Part shown: piece after piece, positions 16,528 to 24,410 of the stretch
Position numbering within the stretch: position 1 is the stretch's first letter
Layout of the letters: each line of letters opens with the position of its first letter
Notes under the pieces: generated by a model
Database searches by the model: none
Seen by the model: only the letters and a program-made list of their open reading frames with translations
Told to the model about the DNA's origin: nothing
Made by a program: the position numbers and the translations under genes
NCBI GenBank assembly: GCA_041589455.1
Contig: JBFHVQ010000004.1
Span: forward strand, 8,726-72,725
Reading direction: 5' to 3'
Length of the DNA stretch: 64,000 nt
Origin: SZUA-229 sp041589455
GTDB lineage: Bacteria; Pseudomonadota; Gammaproteobacteria; SZUA-229

Positions 16528-16998
16528 TTACCTGTTAAATGATAGTGTCTGGTTTATCTGTAGGGTGCCGCCGTTAAGGATTTGTGCACGCAGGCCGGCT
16601 TTTCCTGTCAGGCTGGGCAATACCTGTGGTGTTAATAGCGCTGCAAGATGAGGGCAGGGCTCACACAGTTTGATGCCGAGCAGTTCGACATCGCCAATAT
16701 AAAAAGTTTTATCGACCAGTTGATTCAGCTCGATTCTTTCGGTAATTAGGTTTCTGCGAAATTCTGCATAGGAAAAATCAAAATGAAACTGCTGATTAAA
16801 TTCATCAACGCGTTCTTTTGCAATCAGCGTTAGTTCGCTGAGGGGTTTGCCAGCAAGCATTTCAGAAAATGTGCCAGTACCTTTGTAGTAACGATCTCCC
16901 TTTATGCCCTTGCCGGCAATTAGTTCTGCCTTAGTTAAACTTATCGGTTTACTATTAGCTGAATCGGCAATAAAAATTTTATGTATACGTCCTTGCAT
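16528..16998 (-). CDS. MOSC domain protein
   Basis: This 156-residue protein is essentially one MOSC domain (the C-terminal domain of molybdenum cofactor sulfurase). Visible motifs are GKGIKGDRYY near residue 30, FRRNLITE at about 85, and LCEPCPHLAALL with the conserved cysteine at about 113-117. MOSC proteins bind sulfur or molybdopterin groups; YiiM and YcbX of E. coli reduce N-hydroxylated compounds. The specific role here is unknown. AAGGAAA precedes the start at 16998, and the gene follows serB after 10 bases. Confidence 0.88.
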   Translation of the reverse strand: MQGRIHKIFIADSANSKPISLTKAELIAGKGIKGDRYYKGTGTFSEMLAGKPLSELTLIAKERVDEFNQQFHFDFSYAEFRRNLITERIELNQLVDKTFYIGDVELLGIKLCEPCPHLAALLTPQVLPSLTGKAGLRAQILNGGTLQINQTLSFNR

Positions 16999-17008
16999 AT
17001 GTATTTCC

Positions 17009-17629
17009 TTATATAAGAGGGATAATATTCCTTAGGTCTTTATCTTCTATCACAATAGTTGCGGCTTCACGTAATACGGGTTTTGCGCAAAATGCGATAC
17101 GTGTGTCGGCATGTTTAAACATACTCAGATCGTTTGCACCATCACCACAGACCAGTGTGTTTTCTGGGCCTATGCCCATTAGCCCCTGAAGGCGTTGCAG
17201 TAGTTCTCCTTTGGAAGTGTCGAACATCATTTCGCCGCCAACCAGTCCACTGAGTACACCATCTTCTGAATGAAGCGTATTACTGAACTCAGCATCGTAG
17301 CCGACGATGTCTTTGAAGTGGCGTGTTGCATTACGAAAGCCGCCGCTGAAAATAGCAACCATATAACCTTTTTCTTTCAATGCACTGACAAGCTCCTGTG
17401 CGCCGGGCATTAGAGGCAGGTTGTGGCAGATTTCGTTGAGGCGAGATTCTTTCAGGCCTTTTAATAATTTAACGCGCTGTTGTAGGGCGCCAAAAAAATC
17501 CATCTCACCACGCATTGCGGCTTCGGTGAGTTTTGCAACGGCGGCCTCCTGACCGGTTTCCCGCGCCAGAAAATCAATGGTTTCTCCATCCATTACGGTG
17601 GAGTCAAAATCCAGTACTGCTAGTTTCAT
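17009..17629 (-). CDS. serB: Phosphoserine phosphatase, HAD family
   Basis: SerB removes phosphate from phosphoserine in the last step of serine synthesis. The HAD motifs are all present: LDFDSTVMDGET (nucleophile DxDST), IFSGGFRNAT (motif II), K in GELLQRL (motif III) and VCGDGANDLSMF (motif IV). At about 206 residues it is the short form without the N-terminal ACT-like domain of E. coli SerB. ATG at 17629 gives the family-typical MKLAVLDFD; a TTG two codons earlier (17635) is less likely. It lies between trhP and the MOSC gene. Confidence 0.92.
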   Translation of the reverse strand: MKLAVLDFDSTVMDGETIDFLARETGQEAAVAKLTEAAMRGEMDFFGALQQRVKLLKGLKESRLNEICHNLPLMPGAQELVSALKEKGYMVAIFSGGFRNATRHFKDIVGYDAEFSNTLHSEDGVLSGLVGGEMMFDTSKGELLQRLQGLMGIGPENTLVCGDGANDLSMFKHADTRIAFCAKPVLREAATIVIEDKDLRNIIPLI

Positions 17630-17648
17630 ATTCAATATTCTTTAAAAT

Positions 17649-18992
17649 TTATGTGTAAATAGGTGAGTCTATGTAGCGTGCAATCAAACCGCGCTGCGCC
17701 ATATTCTCATCCAGTGGAATGCGAATTTTGTAGCCGCCACCTTTGGCTTCCTGCATGTCATTACCATTCATGTCCTGCATGCTGGTAAGCACAATATCTT
17801 CATTGCCAGAAGGCTTAATCAGTTCGAGTTTGTCGCCAACAGTAATTTTATTTTTTACGTCTATTTCTGCCATGCCAGTGGCTTTATCGTAGCCAATGAC
17901 TTCACCAACAAACTGTTGCTGGCGACTAACTGAATTTCCCTGAATATAGTTCTGGTATTCATGGGTATGGTGGCGTTTGTAAAAGCCATCGGTGTATCCG
18001 CGATTCGCCAGGTTTTCCAGAATACCGAGTAATTCCGGGTTAAACTCGCGGCCCGCCTGGGCATCTAGAATAGCCTGTTTGTAGCTTTGCGCGGTGCGAG
18101 CCACATAGTAGTGTGACTTGGTGCGGCCTTCTATTTTTAAACTGTCTACACCAATCTCAACCAGCTGCTTGACGTGTTCAACGGCGCGCAGGTCTTTTGA
18201 ATTCATAATGTAAGTGCCGTGTTCATCTTCTTCAACGGGCATCTGTTCGCCTGGGCGATTGCCTTCTTCAAGGAACATGATTTCATCGGCTTTCGGGTGG
18301 CGCGCATCGCCCATGTCTGAAAGTTTTACGCTTTCTTCTTCTGCGGGTTTATATACCCCTTCAGCATTTTCAGTGGCGGGCGTTGATTTGTAATCCCAAC
18401 GGCAGGCATTGGTACAGGTACCCTGATTGGGGTCTCTATGATTGAAGTAGCCAGATAGCAGGCAGCGTCCCGAGTAGGCAATACATAAGGCACCGTGCAC
18501 AAAAACTTCCAGTTCCATGTCCGGACATTGCTGACGAATTTCTTTTATTTCATCGAGCGACAGTTCTCGTGACAGGATAATGCGCTCTACACCCACAGAT
18601 TGCCAGAATTTAACTGCCGCATAATTAACCGTATTGGCCTGCACAGAGAGGTGAACTGGCATTTCGGGCCAGGTTTCCCTGACCATCATGATCAGCCCGG
18701 GGTCCGCCATAATTAGTGCATCTGGCCGCATTTCGATAATGGGACGCATGTCGTCGATATAGGTTTTGATCTTGCTGTTGTGTGGCATCAGGTTAGATGT
18801 CAGGTAGAACTTTTTCCCGAGATCATGGGCTTCTTTAATACCGATTGCCAGATTGTCTTCTAGAAAATCATTATTACGTACCCGTAGGCTGTATCGTGGC
18901 TGGCCCGCGTACACGGCGTCTGCGCCATAAGCAAAGGCATAACGCATATTTTTCAGGGTTCCTGCAGGGGATAGTAATTCAGTCTGTTTCAT
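17649..18992 (-). CDS. trhP: tRNA uridine-34 hydroxylation protein TrhP (U32 peptidase family, YegQ)
   Basis: The 447-residue protein aligns with E. coli YegQ/TrhP from its start (ELLSPAGTLKNMRYAFAYG, ADAVYAGQPRYSLRVRN) to the end. TrhP works with prephenate-derived groups to form 5-hydroxyuridine at tRNA position 34, the precursor of cmo5U/mcmo5U. The family Cys-rich segment GRCLLSGYFNHRDPNQGTC-x-NACRW at about residues 170-195 is present, consistent with an Fe-S cluster. KIEGRTKSHYYVARTAQSY is another family hallmark. It is the first gene of a leftward unit with serB, MOSC and hopJ. Confidence 0.93.
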   Translation of the reverse strand: MKQTELLSPAGTLKNMRYAFAYGADAVYAGQPRYSLRVRNNDFLEDNLAIGIKEAHDLGKKFYLTSNLMPHNSKIKTYIDDMRPIIEMRPDALIMADPGLIMMVRETWPEMPVHLSVQANTVNYAAVKFWQSVGVERIILSRELSLDEIKEIRQQCPDMELEVFVHGALCIAYSGRCLLSGYFNHRDPNQGTCTNACRWDYKSTPATENAEGVYKPAEEESVKLSDMGDARHPKADEIMFLEEGNRPGEQMPVEEDEHGTYIMNSKDLRAVEHVKQLVEIGVDSLKIEGRTKSHYYVARTAQSYKQAILDAQAGREFNPELLGILENLANRGYTDGFYKRHHTHEYQNYIQGNSVSRQQQFVGEVIGYDKATGMAEIDVKNKITVGDKLELIKPSGNEDIVLTSMQDMNGNDMQEAKGGGYKIRIPLDENMAQRGLIARYIDSPIYT

Positions 18993-19073
18993 GTCAATCT
19001 GCCCTCTGGACGACTCGGTAAGGCTAAGCCGGCCATTTTACATGATTTATTACATCGGGTTGAAGTAATCGGA

Positions 19074-19599
19074 ATGATCGAGCTTATCAATAACATCAGG
19101 CTGGTTTACCTGGATACCGCTATATGGCTGCTGCTTGGGCTCTTCTTTGTGGGTCTGGTTAAGGCTTATATCAAAGCCATGCAGCGCTGGCTGGGAGGTC
19201 GCGGCGTCGGGCTGTTAGCGGGGTGGCATTGTTTGGTGCGCTGTGTTCATGCGGTCTTATACTGGCGGCACCGGGGCTAAGGCGTGCAGTAGTTTCGCAG
19301 GTGCGGTATTGGTATTTCTGTTGGTGGGGCCTGCAACAAACATTGCCAGTTTGATGCTGATTCGTAAAAAGCTCGGTGAGAAAGTAACGTTTATTTATCT
19401 GGCGGGTATATCTATGGTCAGTATTATCATGGGTTTGTTGCTAGCGTGGTTTCTTGAGTATTAGCAGAAGCAGGTCAGTTTAAACCTTGATGATCAGGAA
19501 GAGTTGTTTCCCTGTTCTGTAAGCCTGGTTTGTGCAGTCGCACTGTTATTGCTGGCGGTACCTGCGCTACGTAATCGCTTATTGTTTTTCTTTAATTAA
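19074..19599 (+). pseudogene. Decayed permease of the SO_0444/ArsP-like (DUF318) group
   Basis: Three pieces of one membrane protein are spread over different frames. From the ATG at 19074 the first piece reads LLLGLFFVGLVKAYI and RWLGGRGVG. A shift of one frame near 19207-19215 continues with VALFGALCSCG and LAAPGLRRA (19220-19300), the Cys-containing core of these metal or arsenic permeases. A second shift, with a central block missing, continues with VFLLVGPATNIASLMLIRKKLG, ending in an in-frame TAG at 19462-19464. The same frame then runs on to TAA at 19597-19599 with a hydrophobic tail. Intact relatives are over 300 residues. One frameshift, a large internal deletion and a nonsense codon argue for a true pseudogene rather than a read error. 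The exact subfamily is inferred. Confidence 0.75.
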
Positions 19600-19738
19600 G
19601 ATGGCCTGAAAACTGTAAAATGTCGATGAGAATCAACTAATTCAGGTAAAAAACTAAAATAATCATAGATATAGCGTCAATTTACTTTACATGTCGGGTT
19701 TTGCTGGTATAAATAATCTAACAAAACTAGAGGTGTGT

Positions 19739-20140
19739 ATGACGCAATTAACCACTCTTTTCAAAATAGGCTTTGCAGGATCGCTTTCCTTTTTAATATT
19801 TCCACTATGTATTGTTTCTGCTCAAGTGACGGCAGCAGAAGGAATTTTTATCAGCAAAAATAAATCACAGCACAACCTGACGGGTGTTGAGCTTAATCGT
19901 ATTAAGGCGGAGCACCAGATTAAGTTTGGAAGTAAGGAGTCTTCGGCTCACTTCAGTACGAATAATCCCTGGGAAAAGAAAAAACAAAAAACCCAGACAG
20001 CAGGTAAAAATAGTACTTGGGGTGATTGTCGTGATTATGCGTTGCACAAGAGGAACCGTTGCTATCGTGAAGGGCGAGATGCCTATCGTTGTGAGCAACT
20101 CTATGAGACACGCGTCACTTTATGTGATTCTAGTCTTTAG
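19739..20140 (+). CDS. Hypothetical secreted protein with four C-terminal cysteines
   Basis: The ATG at 19739 is preceded by AGAGG at a good distance and gives a 133-residue protein with a signal peptide (residues 1-33, ending near VTAAE). The mature protein is polar and basic, with a KKKQKTQ stretch. Its C-terminal third carries four cysteines in GDCRDYALHKRNRCYREG, CEQLYE and TLC, which could form two disulfides in the periplasm. No known family was recognised. An upstream in-frame ATG at 19691 would bury the signal and lacks a ribosome-binding site. Confidence 0.6.
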   Translation: MTQLTTLFKIGFAGSLSFLIFPLCIVSAQVTAAEGIFISKNKSQHNLTGVELNRIKAEHQIKFGSKESSAHFSTNNPWEKKKQKTQTAGKNSTWGDCRDYALHKRNRCYREGRDAYRCEQLYETRVTLCDSSL

Positions 20141-20166
20141 TTTGTTTTTATCAGCTTTTAATTGAG

Positions 20167-20829
20167 CTACATAGCCTGACGGATCAGATACTGAGATAAC
20201 TCGAGTGCACTTGACTGCTCCTCAGTTAGTTCAGCATCAGCTTCACTGGCATGTCCTTGATTACTACTTAACAGGTTTTCCAGTACGGCTGAAAGTGCAT
20301 GGATTCTTTCCTGAGCTGTGATCATCTCCAGCATTCTTGAGTAGGGTTTTAATAGGTCCAGATAAAGTATGGCATCATGTAGTTTGAGGCTATAGAAATG
20401 CTGCTTGTCCAGTGTGTAATGTAGTGCATGATTAGGGTCACACTGGAAATTTTCCTGATCCAGTTCGGCTAATTTTTCCTGCGTCTGTTGCATGCAGCTA
20501 AGTAAACTACTTAAGCAGGATTCAATTTCACGGCGTTCGTTATAACTTGTGCGTTGGATAAACTGGTTTCTATTTGCGGTAATGGTCAGAAATTGTATAG
20601 CAAGATTGTCAATTGAGTACATCAGTGTTTTTACGGAATACTCGTGCTCTTCACCGAGAGAGAGATTTGTGTTGAAGCCGTGTTGTTGAAGATTAAGCAG
20701 TAGTGAGCTGCTAACGGTTTTCAAGCCAACTAATAATGAGTTTATCGATGCTATCGATCTGGCCATTTTTTGATCAGGTCCCTTGGTTTTATTTGCAGAA
20801 ACAATTTTGTAGTCATTTTTTGCGGCCAT
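20167..20829 (-). CDS. Hypothetical protein, predicted helical
   Basis: This 220-residue soluble protein has no signal peptide or membrane segment. It is rich in Leu, Gln and Ser and likely all-helical (SLLVGLKTVSSSLLLNLQ, LSSLLSCMQQTQEKLAELD, SAVLENLLSSN). No catalytic motif or known domain was recognised. It is convergent with the secreted-protein gene, ending 27 bases from it. The frame is long, starts with ATG and has codon use like its neighbours, so it is probably real. No function is proposed. Confidence 0.65.
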   Translation of the reverse strand: MAAKNDYKIVSANKTKGPDQKMARSIASINSLLVGLKTVSSSLLLNLQQHGFNTNLSLGEEHEYSVKTLMYSIDNLAIQFLTITANRNQFIQRTSYNERREIESCLSSLLSCMQQTQEKLAELDQENFQCDPNHALHYTLDKQHFYSLKLHDAILYLDLLKPYSRMLEMITAQERIHALSAVLENLLSSNQGHASEADAELTEEQSSALELSQYLIRQAM

Positions 20830-21127
20830 TAAGGAGTGGCCTAAATAGTGTTTCCTGTGCCTGCGGAAAGAAAATAACGATTTCAGGCAGTTGATACTTT
20901 ATTTTTTAAAGCATACAGATGATGCTTTATTTTTTTCAAAACACTATATATTGGGGTGTGAAATTGGTCAACAACAAATTGCTGTGGATAAGTCTGTGGG
21001 TAATGCAGGTATAGCCTGTGTGTATTGTCTAGAAATGCTATTCCCTGTGGTTTACAAGTTGATTACTGTGTTTTGAGATTGTCGGTGATTTGTAATGTAT
21101 CAGACTAGCGGTAGCAGTTTAACAGTT
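20830..21127. other. Intergenic stretch with one terminator-like hairpin
   Basis: Nothing coding was seen here. At 20908-20937 a 7-bp stem (AAAGCAT / ATGCTTT, 7-base loop) is followed on the + strand by ATTTTTTT, which looks like a rightward terminator, yet no rightward gene ends nearby. It may close an unrecognised short transcript or be accidental. Confidence 0.35.
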
Positions 21128-21553
21128 TCATATTGAAAAAACTTTTGCGAGCAGATAAATAGCATAGCCTGCTCCGGCTATTTGCAGAATGTGCATGATA
21201 TTTTGCAGACTGCGCATGGATTGATAGGTTCGAATATTAACAGGTTCAAGTTGCTCATTGCAGGCTTTCTGCAGACCTTTAAGAATATGTGCGTGATTAA
21301 ATACATAACTAACCGCCAGTATCGTTAGCATTAAAGCCGCAGGCTGATTGTTGACTAAAGCCGCACACAGGCCCGCGAGTAAACACAGTACTGAATTTAG
21401 ACGGTATAAACGTCGGTATATATAGAGTTGACTGTTCAGTGTGCTTGTCGATTTAAGTAATGCGTGATAGAGCAGGCTGGTTAATAGCATGCTGCCTATA
21501 CTGGCACCAACAAAACATGCTGAAATAAGAGAAAAAAGTACAAATAAATTCAT
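21128..21553 (-). CDS. Hypothetical inner-membrane protein
   Basis: The 141-residue protein has four hydrophobic segments (about residues 4-27, 50-66, 70-86 and 118-139), with a basic RRLYRLNS loop and a short soluble stretch HILKGLQKACNEQLEP between them. No known domain was recognised; the layout recalls small four-helix membrane proteins of unknown role. It stands alone, with the ATG at 21553. Start and length look natural, but no partner or pathway is suggested by context. Confidence 0.6.
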   Translation of the reverse strand: MNLFVLFSLISACFVGASIGSMLLTSLLYHALLKSTSTLNSQLYIYRRLYRLNSVLCLLAGLCAALVNNQPAALMLTILAVSYVFNHAHILKGLQKACNEQLEPVNIRTYQSMRSLQNIMHILQIAGAGYAIYLLAKVFSI

Positions 21554-22058
21554 GCCGAGGATTGTAGCATTGTCAGGTGGGAAATTTCATCTGGCAAAAA
21601 GCTGTGGGTATTTCTTAAAGCTTTTGTTTTTAGTGTTGATGATTGTAATTAGAAGATGGTGTAAATAGACGCAAATTTAAAGGCATTTTGATACGTCACT
21701 AAAACGTCGTTGCATCGTCATGCTGGTAAGCTTCTGGCAGGATCCACTGTGTGTAAAGCGATGGATCTCTGTTATAAGTATACGGGGATGAGGTCTGTTT
21801 GGAGAGCTGAGCGTTATCTATTTAACGATAGGAATGATATCGGCTTAACGGAGGGAATGGTGCTGACCTGGTGTTCAGGTGTGATATTTACCTGGCCTGG
21901 TGGCTTAACCCTAAACTGGAAATTTTTCTGTGTCGGTGCTATTTAAACAAAAAAGCCTCAGTCCATTCAGGGGTGAGGCTTTTAGTGTTTATTGGTAAAG
22001 TATTAAGTGGGTGGCGCAATGCCTTGTATGATGTCCCGGTTTTTTCTAGATCACTTGT
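21554..22058. other. Intergenic stretch without a convincing gene
   Basis: Short open frames occur here but lack ribosome-binding sites, signal peptides or recognisable motifs. The only structure identified is the terminator at 21949-21985 belonging to the leftward YeeE/YedE gene. The rest may hold the upstream region of the 21128-21553 gene. Confidence 0.5.
21949..21985 (-). terminator. Terminator after the YeeE/YedE gene
   Basis: A 10-bp perfect stem (AAAAGCCTCA at 21951-21960, TGAGGCTTTT at 21974-21983) with a 13-base loop is followed, read leftward, by a U-rich tract. It lies about 75 bases past the stop codon at 22059. Confidence 0.8.
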
Positions 22059-23261
22059 CTAGTAGTTTTCCAGTTTTCTCATGCTTGATGGCAGAAGTTT
22101 AAAATCAACCAGAGAGCTTAATAGTGCTTTAATAAAGGTTGCATCTGATTCATGCACTAGCTTGTAGTACTGAATTTTCATGGTCAGTGCGCTGCCAAAA
22201 ATAATTGATATCAGCACCATGAATGAGCCTAGTGAAAGCGTAGAAACACCAGTTACTCCCTGGCCAATAGTACAGCCCATTGCAAGAACGCCACCTATGC
22301 CCATTAGTACGGCACCAATTATATGTTGTGTGGCATCTTGAACAGATGAAAACCATTCAATACGGAAGCTGCCTGTAATGATTGAGTAAATGAATGACCC
22401 CACAATGACACCGGCTAATGCCGCTACACCAAAACTGATTAGGGACGTGTCAGTCGGTGACATGGCATAGAAAAAGGTTTCACCCATTGGGTTAATAAAC
22501 GTGTAGGACTGTGAGGCAACACCAACTGGAATGACATCCATAAATTCTGCAGTTTCTTTCCACACTTCACCCATAGGACCAGCGGTGAAATACCAGCCGG
22601 CAATAACAGCAAGGCCGATTACCGTACCACCGAGAATGTTATCGACGCTTTTTCTGAAGTCGGCCGATTTGAAAATAACAACCAACATGATCAGTGCGAG
22701 AATTGAGCCGATAAGAGTACGACTTTGTTCAACTTCGCTGCCAGTAATCGATGATGCAAGGGCACCCAGGTCTTGTGCAGGGATGTCGCTTGAAGCTAGA
22801 CTGATGGTGGTAGCGCTTACCCAGGGGTGGAACAGTACTTCATAGAATGATGTTTTGGTCATGAAGTAGGCAAACATACCGGCAATGAAAAGCACCACAA
22901 TGGATTTGATGTTACCGCCACCAATACGGATCAGGGTTTTGTTACCGCAGCCAGAGGCCAGTGTCATGCCGATACCGAACGTAGCGCCGCCAATGATATA
23001 GCGTAACCATGAAAAGCCTTCAGAGCGATAAGGAGGTAAAGATGAATCTACATTGGCGATTCCAAGGTATTCGATGCCAACAACGCCAATCAGGGCGACG
23101 GCGACGGCCAGCATCCAGGATCTAAGGCGGCCTGTGTCGCCCATATTAACCCAGTCTGATACAGCACCCATGGTGCAAAAGTTCGTTTTATTGGCAATTG
23201 CACCCATTACGGCGGCAATACCAAAGCCAATTAACAAAATAGTCGTGGTGATTTCCATCAA
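22059..23261 (-). CDS. YeeE/YedE family sulfur-compound transporter
   Basis: The 400-residue polytopic protein shows repeated sulfur-transport (PF04143-type) motifs: NKTNFCTMGAVSDW near the N-terminus, FGIGMTLASGCGNKTLIRIG at about 95-115 and GIGGVLAMGCTIGQGVTGVSTL at about 318-340. The conserved cysteines in SGCG and GCTIGQG match those thought to pass thiosulfate or other sulfane sulfur in TsuA/YeeE. Uptake of a reduced sulfur compound is the likely role; the substrate is inferred. A perfect inverted repeat overlies a TATAAT-like -10 element upstream (23344-23364), hinting at a repressor. It is a single gene with its own terminator. Confidence 0.88.
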   Translation of the reverse strand: MMEITTTILLIGFGIAAVMGAIANKTNFCTMGAVSDWVNMGDTGRLRSWMLAVAVALIGVVGIEYLGIANVDSSLPPYRSEGFSWLRYIIGGATFGIGMTLASGCGNKTLIRIGGGNIKSIVVLFIAGMFAYFMTKTSFYEVLFHPWVSATTISLASSDIPAQDLGALASSITGSEVEQSRTLIGSILALIMLVVIFKSADFRKSVDNILGGTVIGLAVIAGWYFTAGPMGEVWKETAEFMDVIPVGVASQSYTFINPMGETFFYAMSPTDTSLISFGVAALAGVIVGSFIYSIITGSFRIEWFSSVQDATQHIIGAVLMGIGGVLAMGCTIGQGVTGVSTLSLGSFMVLISIIFGSALTMKIQYYKLVHESDATFIKALLSSLVDFKLLPSSMRKLENY

Positions 23262-23572
23262 TTTTCCTCTGTAACAACTGCGAACCTGCTGATGGCGACT
23301 GCATTTCCCCAGCCTATTGGCTGAGATTACCTTGCATAATGAATACTATAGTTATTATATAGTACATTAGGAGTGGCTGATCTACGTCAGCTCTGTCTTT
23401 GTGGCGCAGATAATACTCGGTTTAAGGGTTTCAATGCAAGTTCCCCCATTGTTTATAATGTAAAAATGTCTGTATTCCGCCTGGCTTGGTAACGGTCGGC
23501 TATAGCGCTCTAAGATCAGGTGTCTTTTGATATGATGTGAACTTATTGAGTTGCGTGAGCAGAAGGGCAATT
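23262..23572. other. Divergent control region of the YeeE/YedE gene and mazG
   Basis: The two genes start on opposite sides of this 311-base gap. Apart from the inverted repeat at 23344-23364, only the mazG ribosome-binding site (AGAAGGG, 23561-23567) could be picked out. No coding frame was supported. Confidence 0.5.
23344..23364 (-). promoter_or_regulatory. Inverted repeat over a -10 element: candidate operator
   Basis: TACTATA-N7-TATAGTA is a perfect 7-bp inverted repeat. Read leftward, a TATAAT (complement of 23354-23359) lies between and within its arms, about 93 bases before the transporter start codon. Overlap of a palindrome with a -10 element is typical of repressor sites. In other bacteria YeeE/YedE genes can be controlled by ArsR-type persulfide sensors such as BigR, but the regulator here is unknown. 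Confidence 0.45.
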
Positions 23573-24352
23573 ATGCAAAAATTGATTGAAATTATGAAGG
23601 CATTAAGGGACCCGGAAAAAGGCTGCCCCTGGGATCAGAAGCAAAGTTTTGCCAGTATTGTGCCCTATACACTGGAAGAGGCCTATGAGGTTGCCGATGC
23701 TATCGAGCAAGGGGATATGCAGGAGTTAAAGTCTGAGCTGGGAGACCTGCTTTTCCAGGTGGTATTTTATGCCGAAATGGCCAGTGAGCAGGGTGATTTT
23801 GACTTTCATGATGTGGTCGAGGGCATCAGTGGAAAGCTGATTCGGCGTCACCCTCATGTTTTTGATAATGCGAAATACCAGGACGAGTCCAGTTTGCATG
23901 AGGCCTGGGAGGCATCTAAAGCCAGTGAAAGAGATCAGCAGGCAGAAGCTGAGAAAGCTCGCATACTGGATGGTGTTGCAAAGGCTCTGCCTGCATTGAA
24001 GCGAGCACAAAAATTACAGAAACGAGCCGCCCGTGTCGGTTTTGACTGGCCAGATGTTGCGCCAGTTCTGGATAAAATTGAAGAAGAAATTGCTGAGCTA
24101 AGGCAGGCCATGCAGCAGAATAATCAGCAGGAAATTTTAATGGAGATGGGTGATCTATTTTTTAGTTGCGTCAACCTGTCACGTCATCTTCGAGTTGATG
24201 CTGAAGAGGCTTTGCGTGCCTGTAACCAGAAATTTGAAAACCGTTTTGGGTTTATTGAGGATGAATTAAAGCAGCAGAAAAAGGCTTTTAAAGATTGCAC
24301 CCTGAATGAACTGGAAGCATTGTGGCAACTATCAAAACAACAGGGTGAATAG
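23573..24352 (+). CDS. mazG: Nucleoside triphosphate pyrophosphohydrolase
   Basis: MazG hydrolyses NTPs to NMP and pyrophosphate and removes damaged nucleotides. The 259-residue protein has the two-repeat MazG layout: LRDPEKGCPWDQKQSF and LEEAYEVADAIEQGD with ELGDLLFQVVFYAEM in the first half (EExxE/ExxD metal ligands), and KIEEEIAELRQAM with EMGDLFFSCVNLSRHL in the second. The ATG at 23573 is preceded by AGAAGGG and gives the family start MQKLIEIMKALRDP; a GTG at 23537 is in frame but less likely. Length agrees with E. coli MazG (263). Confidence 0.95.
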   Translation: MQKLIEIMKALRDPEKGCPWDQKQSFASIVPYTLEEAYEVADAIEQGDMQELKSELGDLLFQVVFYAEMASEQGDFDFHDVVEGISGKLIRRHPHVFDNAKYQDESSLHEAWEASKASERDQQAEAEKARILDGVAKALPALKRAQKLQKRAARVGFDWPDVAPVLDKIEEEIAELRQAMQQNNQQEILMEMGDLFFSCVNLSRHLRVDAEEALRACNQKFENRFGFIEDELKQQKKAFKDCTLNELEALWQLSKQQGE

Positions 24353-24410
24353 ATTTTTGGACAATATGTTTCCTCGCATATGATATTTAGCCGGAGAGTA
24401 GGAAGTCTGA

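Noticed and set aside
21710..22062. Two overlapping short frames on the + strand
   Set aside because: They cross a terminator, have no start signals and resemble no known protein.
23537..23572. GTG start 12 codons upstream for mazG
   Set aside because: The ATG at 23573 has a good AGAAGGG site and gives the family-typical N-terminus.
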